From contig NZ_WQPN01000080.1 in assembly GCF_018785315.1 (NCBI RefSeq), forward strand, positions 1 to 46,833: DNA of 46,833 nt, given 5' to 3'. Made by a program: the position numbers and the translations under genes. Below, in pieces: positions 8,272-16,900 of this stretch (position 1 is the stretch's first letter; every line of letters starts with the position of its first letter). The DNA comes from Clostridium sp. MCC353. Its GTDB lineage: Bacteria; Bacillota; Clostridia; Lachnospirales; Lachnospiraceae. The notes beneath the pieces are model-generated. The model was not told the DNA's origin. It made no database searches and saw only the letters and a list, made by a program, of their open reading frames with translations.

Positions 8272-8748
8272 ATGGACGCGGTTGTGGTGGGAATTGCAGA
8301 TGGTAAAACAGTAAAACACCCGGGAAAACTGGTGACATATGCGCTGGGGTCCTGCGTGGGCATCTGTTTATATGATCCGCTGGCCAAAGTAGCAGGAATG
8401 GTTCATATCCTCCTGCCGTATCAGAAAGAGGCGGTGAACGCGAAGAATTCCTATAAATTCGCGGATGCGGGAGTGCTGCTTCTGATCCGTGAGATGGAAA
8501 AAATGGGCGCTCTGAGATCCAGGATGACGGCTAAACTGGCGGGAGGCGCGGAGATGTTCCAGTATGCCGGAGCCGGAACCAAGATCGGCATGCGCAATGT
8601 ACAGGCCGCGAAAGAAGCCCTCAGACAGGCAGGTATCAAAATTTCTGCGGAAGATACAGGCGAGAATCACGGACGCACCATCTGGTTTTCTGCTGAAACG
8701 GGAGAGCTGGAAGTGAGACGGGTTGGCGGAAGGACAATGATATTATAA
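8272..8748 (+). CDS. cheD: Chemoreceptor glutamine deamidase CheD
   Basis: A 158-residue CheD. The catalytic residues of the family are present: Thr22, Cys28 in ALGSCVG and His45 in GMVHILLP. It deamidates receptor glutamines and in CheC-containing bacteria forms a CheC-CheD complex that links CheY-P level to receptor sensitivity. The ATG at 8272 is one base after the cheC stop; a TTG at 8260 is also in frame but lies within cheC. A weak GGGGTG ribosome site suggests coupling to cheC translation. Confidence 0.93.
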   Translation: MDAVVVGIADGKTVKHPGKLVTYALGSCVGICLYDPLAKVAGMVHILLPYQKEAVNAKNSYKFADAGVLLLIREMEKMGALRSRMTAKLAGGAEMFQYAGAGTKIGMRNVQAAKEALRQAGIKISAEDTGENHGRTIWFSAETGELEVRRVGGRTMIL

Positions 8749-8775
8749 ATATACCCTTTTAATGGAGGAGTGGTT

Positions 8776-9723
8776 ATGGATATAACGGATAAGCAAACGG
8801 TTTTGATAGTGGATGACAGCATATTTATATGCGGACAGATAAAGATGATTTTGAAAGATGAAAATCTGATACTGGCTGAAGCGCATTCAGGGGAAGAGGC
8901 GATTCTGGAGCTGAAACGCTGCAGGCCGGATTTAATTCTTTTGGACGTTGTGCTTCCGGATACGGAAGGGTACGAGCTGTGCCAGAAGATAAAGGCGCAG
9001 GATCAGAATCAGGCATCCATTATTTTCATAACGTCTAAGGACAGCGACGAAGATGTGGTCAGGGGATTTTCCATGGGCGCCTGTGATTATATCAAAAAGC
9101 CGTTTAAAAAAGATGAACTGCGCTCCAGGGTCCTGGCCCATTTGAAGATGAAGAAACAGAAGGATGAGCTGGACAGGATGAACAGGGAACTCCAGATGAA
9201 CATGGAGAAATTGAATTATATGGCTTTCAGAGACGGGCTGACCGGTTTATACAACCGCCGTTATGTACAGGATGACCTGTTGGATCAGATGGCTGATGAG
9301 AGCCGGAACAATGTCAGCGATGTAATTATCATGGGGGATGTGGATAATTTCAAACGGATTAATGACCAATACGGGCATGAGGCAGGCGACATGGTACTGG
9401 TCTGCATCTCCAATATCATGGAATCCGTCTGCAGACGCCATAAGGTGGTCAGGTGGGGCGGAGAGGAATTTTTAATTGTGCTGTTCTCCGTGACTGAGGA
9501 AGAAGCGTATGAAATCAGTGAAAGGGTGAGGCTGGAGATTGCAGGATTCCCATTCGTACATAATGGGGTGGGATTCCGGTGCACCATCACCCTGGGGCTC
9601 AACACTTATGACAAAAGCGTGAGCATGGATGAGAATATAGCCCGGACGGACAAAGCTCTGTATTACGGTAAAAAACATCAGAAAAACTGCAGTGTCTGGT
9701 ATAGAGAAGGATTAGAGGAGTAG
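8776..9723 (+). CDS. Response regulator with diguanylate cyclase (receiver-GGDEF)
   Basis: A 315-residue protein: receiver domain about 5-120 (VDDS, LLDVVLPD acceptor, KKPF), a short coiled linker, then a GGDEF domain about 145-310. The active-site loop reads GGEEF (about 228-232), with DGLTGLYNRR and GDVDNFKRIND also present, so it should make cyclic-di-GMP when phosphorylated, probably by CheA. The inhibitory I-site RxxD expected just before GGEEF reads CxxH, so product inhibition is probably weak. The ATG at 8776 follows GGAGG by 6 nt. A c-di-GMP riboswitch at 34.6 kb is a possible downstream target. Confidence 0.92.
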   Translation: MDITDKQTVLIVDDSIFICGQIKMILKDENLILAEAHSGEEAILELKRCRPDLILLDVVLPDTEGYELCQKIKAQDQNQASIIFITSKDSDEDVVRGFSMGACDYIKKPFKKDELRSRVLAHLKMKKQKDELDRMNRELQMNMEKLNYMAFRDGLTGLYNRRYVQDDLLDQMADESRNNVSDVIIMGDVDNFKRINDQYGHEAGDMVLVCISNIMESVCRRHKVVRWGGEEFLIVLFSVTEEEAYEISERVRLEIAGFPFVHNGVGFRCTITLGLNTYDKSVSMDENIARTDKALYYGKKHQKNCSVWYREGLEE

Positions 9724-9729
9724 GTGGAT

Positions 9730-12042
9730 ATGGGATATTTTGACAGCGATACGCTGGAGATGTTGGATATCTATCTGCTCGAAACAAGCCAGCTTATGGA
9801 AAAACTGGATGTAATTTTGATGGACGGGGAGAAATCGGAGACATTTTCGGAGGAAGATATAAATCAAATATTCCGCATCATGCATACCATAAAGAGTTCA
9901 TCGGCGATGATGGGCCTGACAGAACTGTCGGAAATCGCCCATAGCCTGGAGGACGTGTTTGCCATGCTGCGGGATCATGCCGTTTTGTCGGAAGGCAGGC
10001 AGAAAGGGCTGTTGAATCTGCTGTTTGGGGCCTCCGACTTTATTCAAAGAGAGTTGGAACTGATGGTGCATGAGGAATATAAACCATCAGACCCGGAAGG
10101 GATGAAACAAGAAATCGCCCAGGCGTTAACCCGGCTGAAAGCGAAGCTGGATTCCCGGGAACCTGTTCCGGGACAGGACAAAACGCCTGAAAACCACGAA
10201 ACAGACGCCTGCTGGATCAAAGTCTTTTTTGAAAGCGACTGTTGTATGGAACACTTACGGGCCTATATGCTGATGCGCCAAATCAAAGAAGTGATCCCTG
10301 ACGCCGTCAGCATCCCAAAAAGCCCGGAAAGGGATGAGGGAGCGGAGGATTACATCAGGGAAAAGGGGTTCCTCATACAGGTTCCCCCGGATTTGACCAG
10401 CCAGGCTTTGGAAATAATAGGAAGAGGATTATTTGTCCTCCGGTGCGAATTGGCAGGAGGCGGGGGGGCGGAAATGTCCGGAAAGCCGGAAGGGTCTGGA
10501 GAGGCGGAAGCGCCTGGAAGGCCGGATGGGGTTGCGGGAGCGGAAATGTCTGGAACGCCGGAAGGGTCTATAAGGCCGGAAATGTCCGGCAGGGCGTGGG
10601 CGGATTCAGGAAAGTCTGAGCCGGGAATGGGGAAGTCTTTATCAGGGCTTTCTGAAGCGGCGCAGGAAACGGGAAATTCAGGAGCTGGTATGCGGGAGGA
10701 GCCTTTGGAGAAGGAAACGCCCATGACCGGCCCGGCCAAGCCGTCACCCGGAACCGAGGCGGAGAAGCCCCCGGCCGGTCAGGAAAAAACAGTCAGGAAT
10801 CCTTTAAAAGACAACGGGGAACCGGCTTCCAGAGTGGATATGGATTACGTAAATGTGAGGCTGGACCGCCTGGACGAACTGCAGAATCTGACCGGGGAAC
10901 TGATTATTTTGATGTCGGCATTCCGCAATGAGCTGAAACTTCCCCGTTATGCGGAACTGGAAGAGCGTTATGGCTATTCGGCAGGGCAGATTCTGAATGA
11001 TTTGGAAAAAACCGTGATGAATATGAGAATGGTCCCAGTAGCCCAGATCATTCCAAAACTGAAACGCATAGTCCGGGATTTGGGGCGGAAACAGGGGAAA
11101 ATGATTGAATTTGTGGCTTCCGGCCAGGAAGTGGAAGCGGATAAATACATTGTAGAGCAGCTATATGAAGCCAGCATGCATATCATCCGCAATGCGGCCG
11201 ATCATGGAATTGAACCTGCGGAAATGAGGAGAAGGGCCGGGAAAGAGGAGTACGGCACCATTTCATTTGAGGTGGAGAGTTCCGGGGGAGATATGATTGT
11301 GAGAATCAGCGACGACGGCCGGGGCATCGATGAAGAAAAACTGAGAAAAAAGGCCAGAGAAAAAAATCTTTTTACCAAACCGGAGAAAGAATATTCTCTG
11401 GAAGAAATCTATGAACTCTGCACCCTTCCGGGCCTGTCCACCAGAAAAAAGGCGGATGAATACTCAGGCCGGGGGGTCGGGATGGATATCGTGAGAAAGA
11501 TAACGGAAGACAACGGAGGCCATTTGCGGATTGAGAGCAAAAGGGGAAAGGGCACATCCATTATTATGGACCTCCCCCTGGCCCACACCATCGTGGAAGC
11601 TGTCCGTTTTGAAGTGGATGGCTGCATGTTCAGCGTGCTTTCCCACCAAGTCTGCCGCTTTACCGAATGCCGGCCGGAGGAGACGCCGGTTCATGAGGAG
11701 CACGGCCGCCGGGTTCTCCTGTATGAGAATCAGATATTCCCGGTGATTGACATCGCTGATTTTTACGGTCTAAATAAAACGCCGGGCGCCAACAGAATCC
11801 TGATTCATGTAAAAGGGATCGAAAAACAGGCGTGCCTGCTGGTGGACCGGGTTTACGGGGAAGAAAAACTGGTACAGAAGCCGCTGCCGTCCCTATTCGG
11901 GAATAAATTTCAAAGGCAGACTGCCATGAACGGATGCAGCGTGCTGGGAGATGGAAACATCTGTATGGCAGTTGACGTGGAAACTTTAATTTCACTTGCA
12001 TCCTATGAGGCTGGGAAGGGAGTGACCCCAAATGGTAAATGA
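9730..12042 (+). CDS. cheA: Chemotaxis histidine kinase CheA
   Basis: A 770-residue kinase. P1 is about 1-110 with phospho-acceptor His52 (MHTIKSSSAMMG). A P2-like CheY/CheB-docking domain is about 158-240. A low-complexity linker spans about 242-368, rich in Gly, Pro, Glu and Met with a repeated AEMSG.PEGS motif. P3 dimerisation starts near 370. P4 ATPase has the N box HIIRNAADHGIE near 483, G1 DDGRGID near 527 and G2 GRGVGMDIV near 580. P5 (CheW-like) runs from about 640 to the end. The ATG at 9730 is preferred over GTG 9724 because GAGGAG ends 9 nt ahead. The stop overlaps the cheW start. Confidence 0.95.
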   Translation: MGYFDSDTLEMLDIYLLETSQLMEKLDVILMDGEKSETFSEEDINQIFRIMHTIKSSSAMMGLTELSEIAHSLEDVFAMLRDHAVLSEGRQKGLLNLLFGASDFIQRELELMVHEEYKPSDPEGMKQEIAQALTRLKAKLDSREPVPGQDKTPENHETDACWIKVFFESDCCMEHLRAYMLMRQIKEVIPDAVSIPKSPERDEGAEDYIREKGFLIQVPPDLTSQALEIIGRGLFVLRCELAGGGGAEMSGKPEGSGEAEAPGRPDGVAGAEMSGTPEGSIRPEMSGRAWADSGKSEPGMGKSLSGLSEAAQETGNSGAGMREEPLEKETPMTGPAKPSPGTEAEKPPAGQEKTVRNPLKDNGEPASRVDMDYVNVRLDRLDELQNLTGELIILMSAFRNELKLPRYAELEERYGYSAGQILNDLEKTVMNMRMVPVAQIIPKLKRIVRDLGRKQGKMIEFVASGQEVEADKYIVEQLYEASMHIIRNAADHGIEPAEMRRRAGKEEYGTISFEVESSGGDMIVRISDDGRGIDEEKLRKKAREKNLFTKPEKEYSLEEIYELCTLPGLSTRKKADEYSGRGVGMDIVRKITEDNGGHLRIESKRGKGTSIIMDLPLAHTIVEAVRFEVDGCMFSVLSHQVCRFTECRPEETPVHEEHGRRVLLYENQIFPVIDIADFYGLNKTPGANRILIHVKGIEKQACLLVDRVYGEEKLVQKPLPSLFGNKFQRQTAMNGCSVLGDGNICMAVDVETLISLASYEAGKGVTPNGK

Positions 12043-12472
12043 GACAGAGCGGAAACTGCTGTGCTTTTCCTCTGATGGAGAAATCTACGCCGTGGAGTTT
12101 TCGGATATCGCAGAAATCTGCACCCATGTCAGACTGCAGGCCGTACCCCGCCAGCCGGATTATTTTTGCGGTGTATTTTATTACAAAGGAAGTATTGTTC
12201 CTGTTGTGGAGATTGCCTCCACCGGCCGGACCGGGGCAGAAGAGAATGCTGCCGTTTTAGTCGTTAACGGCGTCCCGGATTTATACGGAATCCTGTTGAC
12301 CGGTTCTCCGTGGATGGAGAGCGTCAGCGGCAGCAATCTTGTGGAAGACTATTCAGGGGCCGTGATACCTGGCTGCTGGGCTTCGAAAGCGGTCTACTGC
12401 AAAGAAGACAAAATGATCTGTCTCCTGGATATCAGACGGAGCCAGGAGATGATGGCGGATGTAACGCCATAA
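12032..12472 (+). CDS. cheW: Chemotaxis coupling protein CheW
   Basis: A 146-residue CheW. Seen: 'GEIYAVEFSDIAEICTHV', 'CGVFYYKGSIVPVVEI' (matching the GvinyRG.ivPvidl core) and 'LYGILLTGSPWMESV'. It overlaps cheA by 11 nt and closes the operon. Its last codons form the outer end of the giant palindrome at 12466, so the cheW 3' end is part of that structure. It is the third CheW-like gene of the operon and the most canonical. Confidence 0.85.
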   Translation: MVNETERKLLCFSSDGEIYAVEFSDIAEICTHVRLQAVPRQPDYFCGVFYYKGSIVPVVEIASTGRTGAEENAAVLVVNGVPDLYGILLTGSPWMESVSGSNLVEDYSGAVIPGCWASKAVYCKEDKMICLLDIRRSQEMMADVTP

Positions 12473-12760
12473 AGAAGGGGAAGCTGCGGCGGGAGACCGC
12501 AGATGATAGGAAGCGGGGGGCGGATTCCGACCCTAAGAAATACTTGGTCTTCAAGGGCGGAAAAAGACAGGGCGGTGCCCATTCACGGTGAACTCTTTAT
12601 GGGACTTCACCGTTCAGTGGGCACCTCAGAAACTGATTTGGTTTTCAGTTTCTGCCTGTCTTTTTCCACCCTTGAAGACCAAGTATTTCTAAGGGTCTGC
12701 ATATGCCCCCCGCTTCCTATCATCTGCAGTCTCCCGCCGCAGCTTCCCCTTCTTCATGGC
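12466..12760. repeat. Giant Y-shaped palindrome A
   Basis: Left arm 12466-12571 and right arm 12655-12760 are 106 nt each and inverted, identical apart from a few positions and an 8-nt unpaired bubble near 12522-12529. The tip holds two hairpins: 12574-12625 (52 nt) and 12627-12654 (28 nt). The inner stem end reads AAAAAGACAGG opposite CCTGTCTTTTT, so it can act as a terminator in either direction. The outer end overlaps the cheW stop. The tip is the reverse complement of the tip of palindrome B, about 90% alike. Confidence 0.85.
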
Positions 12761-12781
12761 TGTGTACTGGCTGCACGAAAA

Positions 12782-12821
12782 ATAAAAAGATAAAAAGATA
12801 AAAAGATAAAAAGAGTAAAAG
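12782..12821. repeat. 8-bp tandem repeat ATAAAAAG
   Basis: Four exact copies of ATAAAAAG (12782-12813) followed by an AGTAAAAG variant. It lies in the A-rich spacer between palindromes A and B. No gene is visible in 12761-12868. Confidence 0.85.
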
Positions 12822-12868
12822 ATTAAAAACTCCCATCCTATTTTTGTTGCTTTATATAGAGAAAACCA

Positions 12869-13220
12869 GCAGGAAAGCGGGAGGAGGCGGAGGCCGGAGG
12901 GCCAGGGATGCCCAGGGGCCGGGGGGAGCGTCCGCCAGCGGTGCAGGAAGCCATCTGGAAACCGTTAGTGGAACTTAGTCTGCAGGCATCAAAAAAGACG
13001 GGCAGAAACTGAAAACCGAATCAGTTTCTGAGATGCCCACTGAACGGTGAACACCCATAAAGGGTTCACCGTGAATGGGCATCGGACCGTCTTTTTTGAT
13101 GCCTGCGGACTTTAGTTCCACTTACGGTTGGAAGCCGGCTTGCTGCACCGCTGGCGGACGCTCCCCCCGGCCCCTGGGCATCCCTGGCCCTCCGGCCTCC
13201 GCCTCCTCCCGCTTTCCTGC
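12869..13220. repeat. Giant Y-shaped palindrome B
   Basis: Left arm 12869-13001 and right arm 13087-13220. The outer 78 bp (12869-12946 with 13143-13220) are perfectly complementary and very G+C rich; the inner part is imperfect. The tip has hairpins 13003-13030 (28 nt) and 13032-13083 (52 nt), in inverted orientation relative to palindrome A. The inner stem end is AAAAAAGACGG opposite CCGTCTTTTTT. The left flank GAAAACCAGCAGGAAA (12861-12876) recurs at palindrome C. Confidence 0.88.
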
Positions 13221-13420
13221 GTAACGTTCAGAATAAAATTCCCTCCCGCCATATTTTTTGAAAAAAGTGAAAGATTCCCCCCATTTTGCTGGTATATTAC
13301 TATATAAAGATCTTTATTAAGAAGCACAGAATACATTCAGCTGAAAACAAACTCTCGAAAGGGAATCACAACCATATGAAAACGAATAAAAACAAACACA
13401 ATCAACAGGGACGAAATGGA

Positions 13421-13981
13421 ATGGAAAACAGCTCTGAGATACCAAATACCAGCCAGGAAGAACTGTACCGCGCCTGTGAGCCTGTGGCCCGCCTTGTGAG
13501 CCGGAGAATACTGTATCCCCTGGGAACCAGGGAAGATGTGGAGGAAGTGGTGCAGGATGTGATGTGCTGCCTTTTGACCTGTCCGGAAAAATATGACCAG
13601 GACCGGGCCGGTTTAAAGACCTATGTGGCTGTTTTGGCGCGGAGCAGGGCTTTAAATCTGCGTAGAAAACTGTCCAGGGAACAGACGGTTCCAATGGAAG
13701 GAATGTTAGAAATCGGATTGGAAGACAACCGGGTGATGGAGCGGGAAGAACTGAAGGATCTCATAAGCCGCACGCTGAAAGCACTGAAACCCAAGGAACA
13801 AAAACTGTTCACCATGAGGTTTTTATACCATATGACCATTACGGAAATCGCAGAACAGGGCGGTCTGTCGCGGGCCGCTGTGGATATCAGGATCTGCCGC
13901 CTGAGAAAAAAGCTGGAGCATATTTTTTCCGAAGAAGGGATTATCATTCGGGAAAACAACGACACAGGAGGTGTGAAATGA
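13421..13981 (+). CDS. ECF-type RNA polymerase sigma factor
   Basis: A sigma-70 family, extracytoplasmic-function-type factor of 186 residues. Seen: a region-2 segment 'REDVEEVVQDVMCCLL' and a region-4 helix-turn-helix 'MTITEIAEQGGLSRAAVDIRICRLRKKL'. The start is uncertain: ATG 13421 with AGGGA 10 nt ahead is used here, while ATG 13376 in frame (15 residues longer, lysine/asparagine rich) has an equally weak AAAGGG site. The stop codon overlaps the next gene as ATGA, the classic sigma/anti-sigma arrangement. Upstream, 13221-13420 shows an A+T-rich promoter-like region but no clear autoregulatory site. Confidence 0.85.
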   Translation: MENSSEIPNTSQEELYRACEPVARLVSRRILYPLGTREDVEEVVQDVMCCLLTCPEKYDQDRAGLKTYVAVLARSRALNLRRKLSREQTVPMEGMLEIGLEDNRVMEREELKDLISRTLKALKPKEQKLFTMRFLYHMTITEIAEQGGLSRAAVDIRICRLRKKLEHIFSEEGIIIRENNDTGGVK

Positions 13982-15282
13982 AACAATTTGACGAGTTGGA
14001 AAATTACATAGACGACCATTTGATGATGCAGCTTTCAAAGGATCTCTTCACGGAACTGCCCTCATCTCCATCGGAAAAACGGAGAAAACCGGTCCGGAGG
14101 ACTATGGCGGGAGAATGGCTGGCGGCGGCTGCCTGCCTTCTGCTGGTGTTTGCAGTTTGGAATTTCAGCAGCATTACGGCAGCGGCGAAAGGGCTGGCGG
14201 CATTTTTGTTCGGTGGGACGGTTACGGAAGGGGAAACTGACGGATACTATGTGCTGAGAGAGGCTGCGGCATTTGGAGAAAACGGCGGGTACTGTCTGGA
14301 ACTGGCATATAGGGATGGAAATGATGTGTATGCTGTGATAACCAAGAACAATGCGGACGGCCTGGGGCCTGTCAGACTGATGGTGGACGGGAACGTTTAT
14401 GAAGATTTGTATGGGGGAAACAAAGGCCTTACGGTTGCTGAAACAGCTCCCGGGGAGGAGGGGGGAAGTACCTCCATAAAAGGAAAGAGCGAGATACAGT
14501 GTCATTTTACCGGGGTGGAAATGAAGAATCATATGACATTTCAGGTGGAGGGGCAGAGCGTTGCCGTCAGTTTGGAATCCCCTCTAAGATTTGCTCTGAA
14601 CCAGAACATGAGCATGGAAACGGCAGGGATCAGGTGGACGGTTTTCCCTCTGGCGCCTGACCGCAGCATGGTGGGAGTCAGCATGGAGGAAGAATCTGTG
14701 TGGGGATCCGGTAAATATCAGTACAGCCTGAAACTTTTAAATCCTGTTTTCATCGGCGCAGATGAAAGAAAATATGAGGCGGAGAGCGTGGGAGAGGATA
14801 CTCAGGTTTGGAAGATATCTGAGAAGGCTGAGGAGCCGGTCATCGGTTTTGAAACCAGGGGAGTGAGATATGAAATCCATGATTTTGATGAAGGGCTTCT
14901 CTCTTACACGTTTCAGGTTCCTGAACGCGGCAGTTCTACAGAGGTTGATGATGTGCTGGTTCTGGACGGCCTGGAACTCAGGGTCAAAAGGGTGACGAGA
15001 AGTGAAGAAGACCATATTAAACTGTCTTTTGAACCGGAGACGGAACTGGGCACGCTGATGGGCGGAAGCATGAGGGCAGAAAAGCAGACTTCCCACGGAT
15101 GCGGGGCCGGGGGAGATGAGTTTTCGTTATCCGTGGGATATACCTATTATGTGATGGCGGATGACCAAAAAACAGTAAAGGAAACCGTTCATCAATTCCC
15201 ATATCAGACCGGGGATCAGATGACAGTGACAATTGAAGAGCTGAGGATTGAGAAAGAAGTGGAGGGTGAGGTGAGGTTTTAG
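13978..15282 (+). CDS. DUF4179-type anti-sigma membrane protein
   Basis: A 434-residue protein with one membrane segment at about 48-66 (WLAAAACLLLVFAVW). A cytoplasmic N-terminus of about 45 residues should bind the sigma factor, and a large extracytoplasmic domain follows. This matches DUF4179 proteins, which are encoded beside ECF sigma factors in Firmicutes. The outer domain is mostly predicted beta strand and contains no recognised enzyme motif; it probably senses an envelope signal. It overlaps the sigma gene by 4 nt. The anti-sigma role is established for the arrangement and inferred for this protein. Confidence 0.8.
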   Translation: MKQFDELENYIDDHLMMQLSKDLFTELPSSPSEKRRKPVRRTMAGEWLAAAACLLLVFAVWNFSSITAAAKGLAAFLFGGTVTEGETDGYYVLREAAAFGENGGYCLELAYRDGNDVYAVITKNNADGLGPVRLMVDGNVYEDLYGGNKGLTVAETAPGEEGGSTSIKGKSEIQCHFTGVEMKNHMTFQVEGQSVAVSLESPLRFALNQNMSMETAGIRWTVFPLAPDRSMVGVSMEEESVWGSGKYQYSLKLLNPVFIGADERKYEAESVGEDTQVWKISEKAEEPVIGFETRGVRYEIHDFDEGLLSYTFQVPERGSSTEVDDVLVLDGLELRVKRVTRSEEDHIKLSFEPETELGTLMGGSMRAEKQTSHGCGAGGDEFSLSVGYTYYVMADDQKTVKETVHQFPYQTGDQMTVTIEELRIEKEVEGEVRF

Positions 15283-15292
15283 GTTTGCCCTG

Positions 15293-15321
15293 TTGAAATG
15301 TGCCGCAAAATAGCATATAAT
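15293..15321 (+). promoter_or_regulatory. Predicted sigma-A promoter of ung
   Basis: -35 TTGAAA, a 17-nt spacer and a perfect -10 TATAAT, 35 nt ahead of the ung ATG. It lies just past the anti-sigma stop, so ung has its own transcript. Confidence 0.65.
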
Positions 15322-15356
15322 GGAACTGAATTAATTTGCAGAGGAGAAAAACCACC

Positions 15357-16034
15357 ATGGGAATGATACAGAATGACTGGCTTACAGAGATCGGCGGCGA
15401 ATTCAGAAAACCATATTATGCACAGCTCTACAAGTTTATAAAGAACGAATACAGTACGCGGGTGATTTATCCCCCCGCAGAAGACATATTTAATGCGTTT
15501 CATTTTACCCCATTGAGCGAAGTTAAGGTTGTGATCCTGGGGCAGGATCCTTACCACAATGTGAATCAGGCCCATGGCCTCAGCTTTTCCGTTATGCCTG
15601 AACAGAAGGAGATTCCTCCGTCCCTGGTTAATATTTATCAGGAATTAAAAGACGATCTGGGCTGCTATATCCCCAATAACGGTTATTTGAAAAAATGGGC
15701 GGATCAGGGAGTGCTGATGCTGAACACGGTTTTGACCGTGCGGGCCCATCAGGCCAATTCCCACCAGGGAAGAGGATGGGAGCAGTTTACCGACGCAGTG
15801 ATCCATGCTGTGAACGAACAGGACAGGCCCATCGTTTACATGCTGTGGGGAAGGCCGGCCCAATCCAAGATACCGATGCTGACGAATCCAAAACATTTGA
15901 TTTTGAAAGCGCCGCATCCAAGCCCGCTATCCGCTTTCCGCGGATTCTTCGGATGTAAGCATTTCAGTCAGGCCAATGAATTTTTGAAGGCTAACGGAGC
16001 GGATCCGATTGACTGGCAGATTGAAAATATATGA
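15357..16034 (+). CDS. ung: Uracil-DNA glycosylase, family 1
   Basis: A 225-residue base-excision enzyme that removes uracil from DNA. Seen: the water-activating motif GQDPYH at 62-67 (catalytic Asp64) and the minor-groove loop HPSPLSA with His187. Length is normal for family 1. The ATG at 15357 lies 10 nt after AGGAG. uppP follows after 19 nt with its own ribosome site and may be co-transcribed. Confidence 0.97.
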   Translation: MGMIQNDWLTEIGGEFRKPYYAQLYKFIKNEYSTRVIYPPAEDIFNAFHFTPLSEVKVVILGQDPYHNVNQAHGLSFSVMPEQKEIPPSLVNIYQELKDDLGCYIPNNGYLKKWADQGVLMLNTVLTVRAHQANSHQGRGWEQFTDAVIHAVNEQDRPIVYMLWGRPAQSKIPMLTNPKHLILKAPHPSPLSAFRGFFGCKHFSQANEFLKANGADPIDWQIENI

Positions 16035-16053
16035 GAAGAACAGGAGATAGCAT

Positions 16054-16887
16054 ATGTCAGTGATTGAGATACTAAAGGTGATCGTGCTCGGAATCGTGGA
16101 AGGGTTTACCGAATGGCTTCCCATAAGCAGCACCGGCCATATGATTCTTGTGGACGAGATCATACAGTTCAATATAACGGAAGAATTCCGGAATGTATTC
16201 ATGGTGGTGATCCAGCTGGGTGCCATTCTGGCGGTAGTTGTTTTATATTTTAAAAAACTGAATCCGTTTTCTTCATCAAAAAAGCCCGCACAGAAGAGGG
16301 CGACCTTGATTTTGTGGCTGAAGATTGTGGTGGCCTGTATTCCCGCCGCCATATTCGGATTTTTAATCGATGATTGGATGGAAGCCCATCTGATGAACTC
16401 TTATGTGGTGGCTGCGATGCTGATTCTGTACGGAGCGCTTTTCATTGTGATAGAGATGAGAAACCAGTATAAGGAGCCGCTGATAACGAGAACCACCCAT
16501 TTGACTTATCAGACCGCGTTGTACATCGGATTGTTTCAGGTGCTGGCTCTGGTGCCCGGAACCTCCAGGTCAGGGGCTACGATATTAGGCGCCATGCTGT
16601 TGGGATGCTCCCGCAGCGTTGCGGCAGAATTTTCATTTTTCCTTGGAATACCGGTTATGTTTGGGGCCAGCTTATTGAAACTTCTGAAACATGGGATACA
16701 CTTTTCAGGGGCGGAACTGTTTTATCTGCTGCTGGGCATGGTGATCGCGTTTGTTGTCTCCATTTATTCCATCAAGTTTTTAATGGGGTATATCAGAAAG
16801 AATGATTTTAAGTTTTTTGGATATTACAGAATTGTATTGGGAGTGATTGTGCTGATCTATTTTGGCATCACATCAGTTGTCGCATAA
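16054..16887 (+). CDS. uppP: Undecaprenyl-diphosphatase UppP (BacA)
   Basis: A 277-residue integral membrane phosphatase that recycles undecaprenyl diphosphate for cell-wall synthesis; higher dosage confers bacitracin resistance. Seen: the first conserved region '[15 protein letters not shown]' and the second 'PGTSRSGAT', with several hydrophobic segments between and after. AGGAG precedes the ATG. A strong bidirectional terminator follows. Confidence 0.96.
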   Translation: MSVIEILKVIVLGIVEGFTEWLPISSTGHMILVDEIIQFNITEEFRNVFMVVIQLGAILAVVVLYFKKLNPFSSSKKPAQKRATLILWLKIVVACIPAAIFGFLIDDWMEAHLMNSYVVAAMLILYGALFIVIEMRNQYKEPLITRTTHLTYQTALYIGLFQVLALVPGTSRSGATILGAMLLGCSRSVAAEFSFFLGIPVMFGASLLKLLKHGIHFSGAELFYLLLGMVIAFVVSIYSIKFLMGYIRKNDFKFFGYYRIVLGVIVLIYFGITSVVA

Positions 16888-16900
16888 AAATACAAATAAA

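Noticed and set aside
10350-10739. Minus-strand frame over the CheA linker
   Set aside because: It is antisense to a repetitive linker; its Pro/Ser repeats mirror the coding strand.
12503-12793. Open frame across palindrome A
   Set aside because: It crosses both arms of an inverted repeat, so its two halves are reverse images; no ribosome site or family resemblance.
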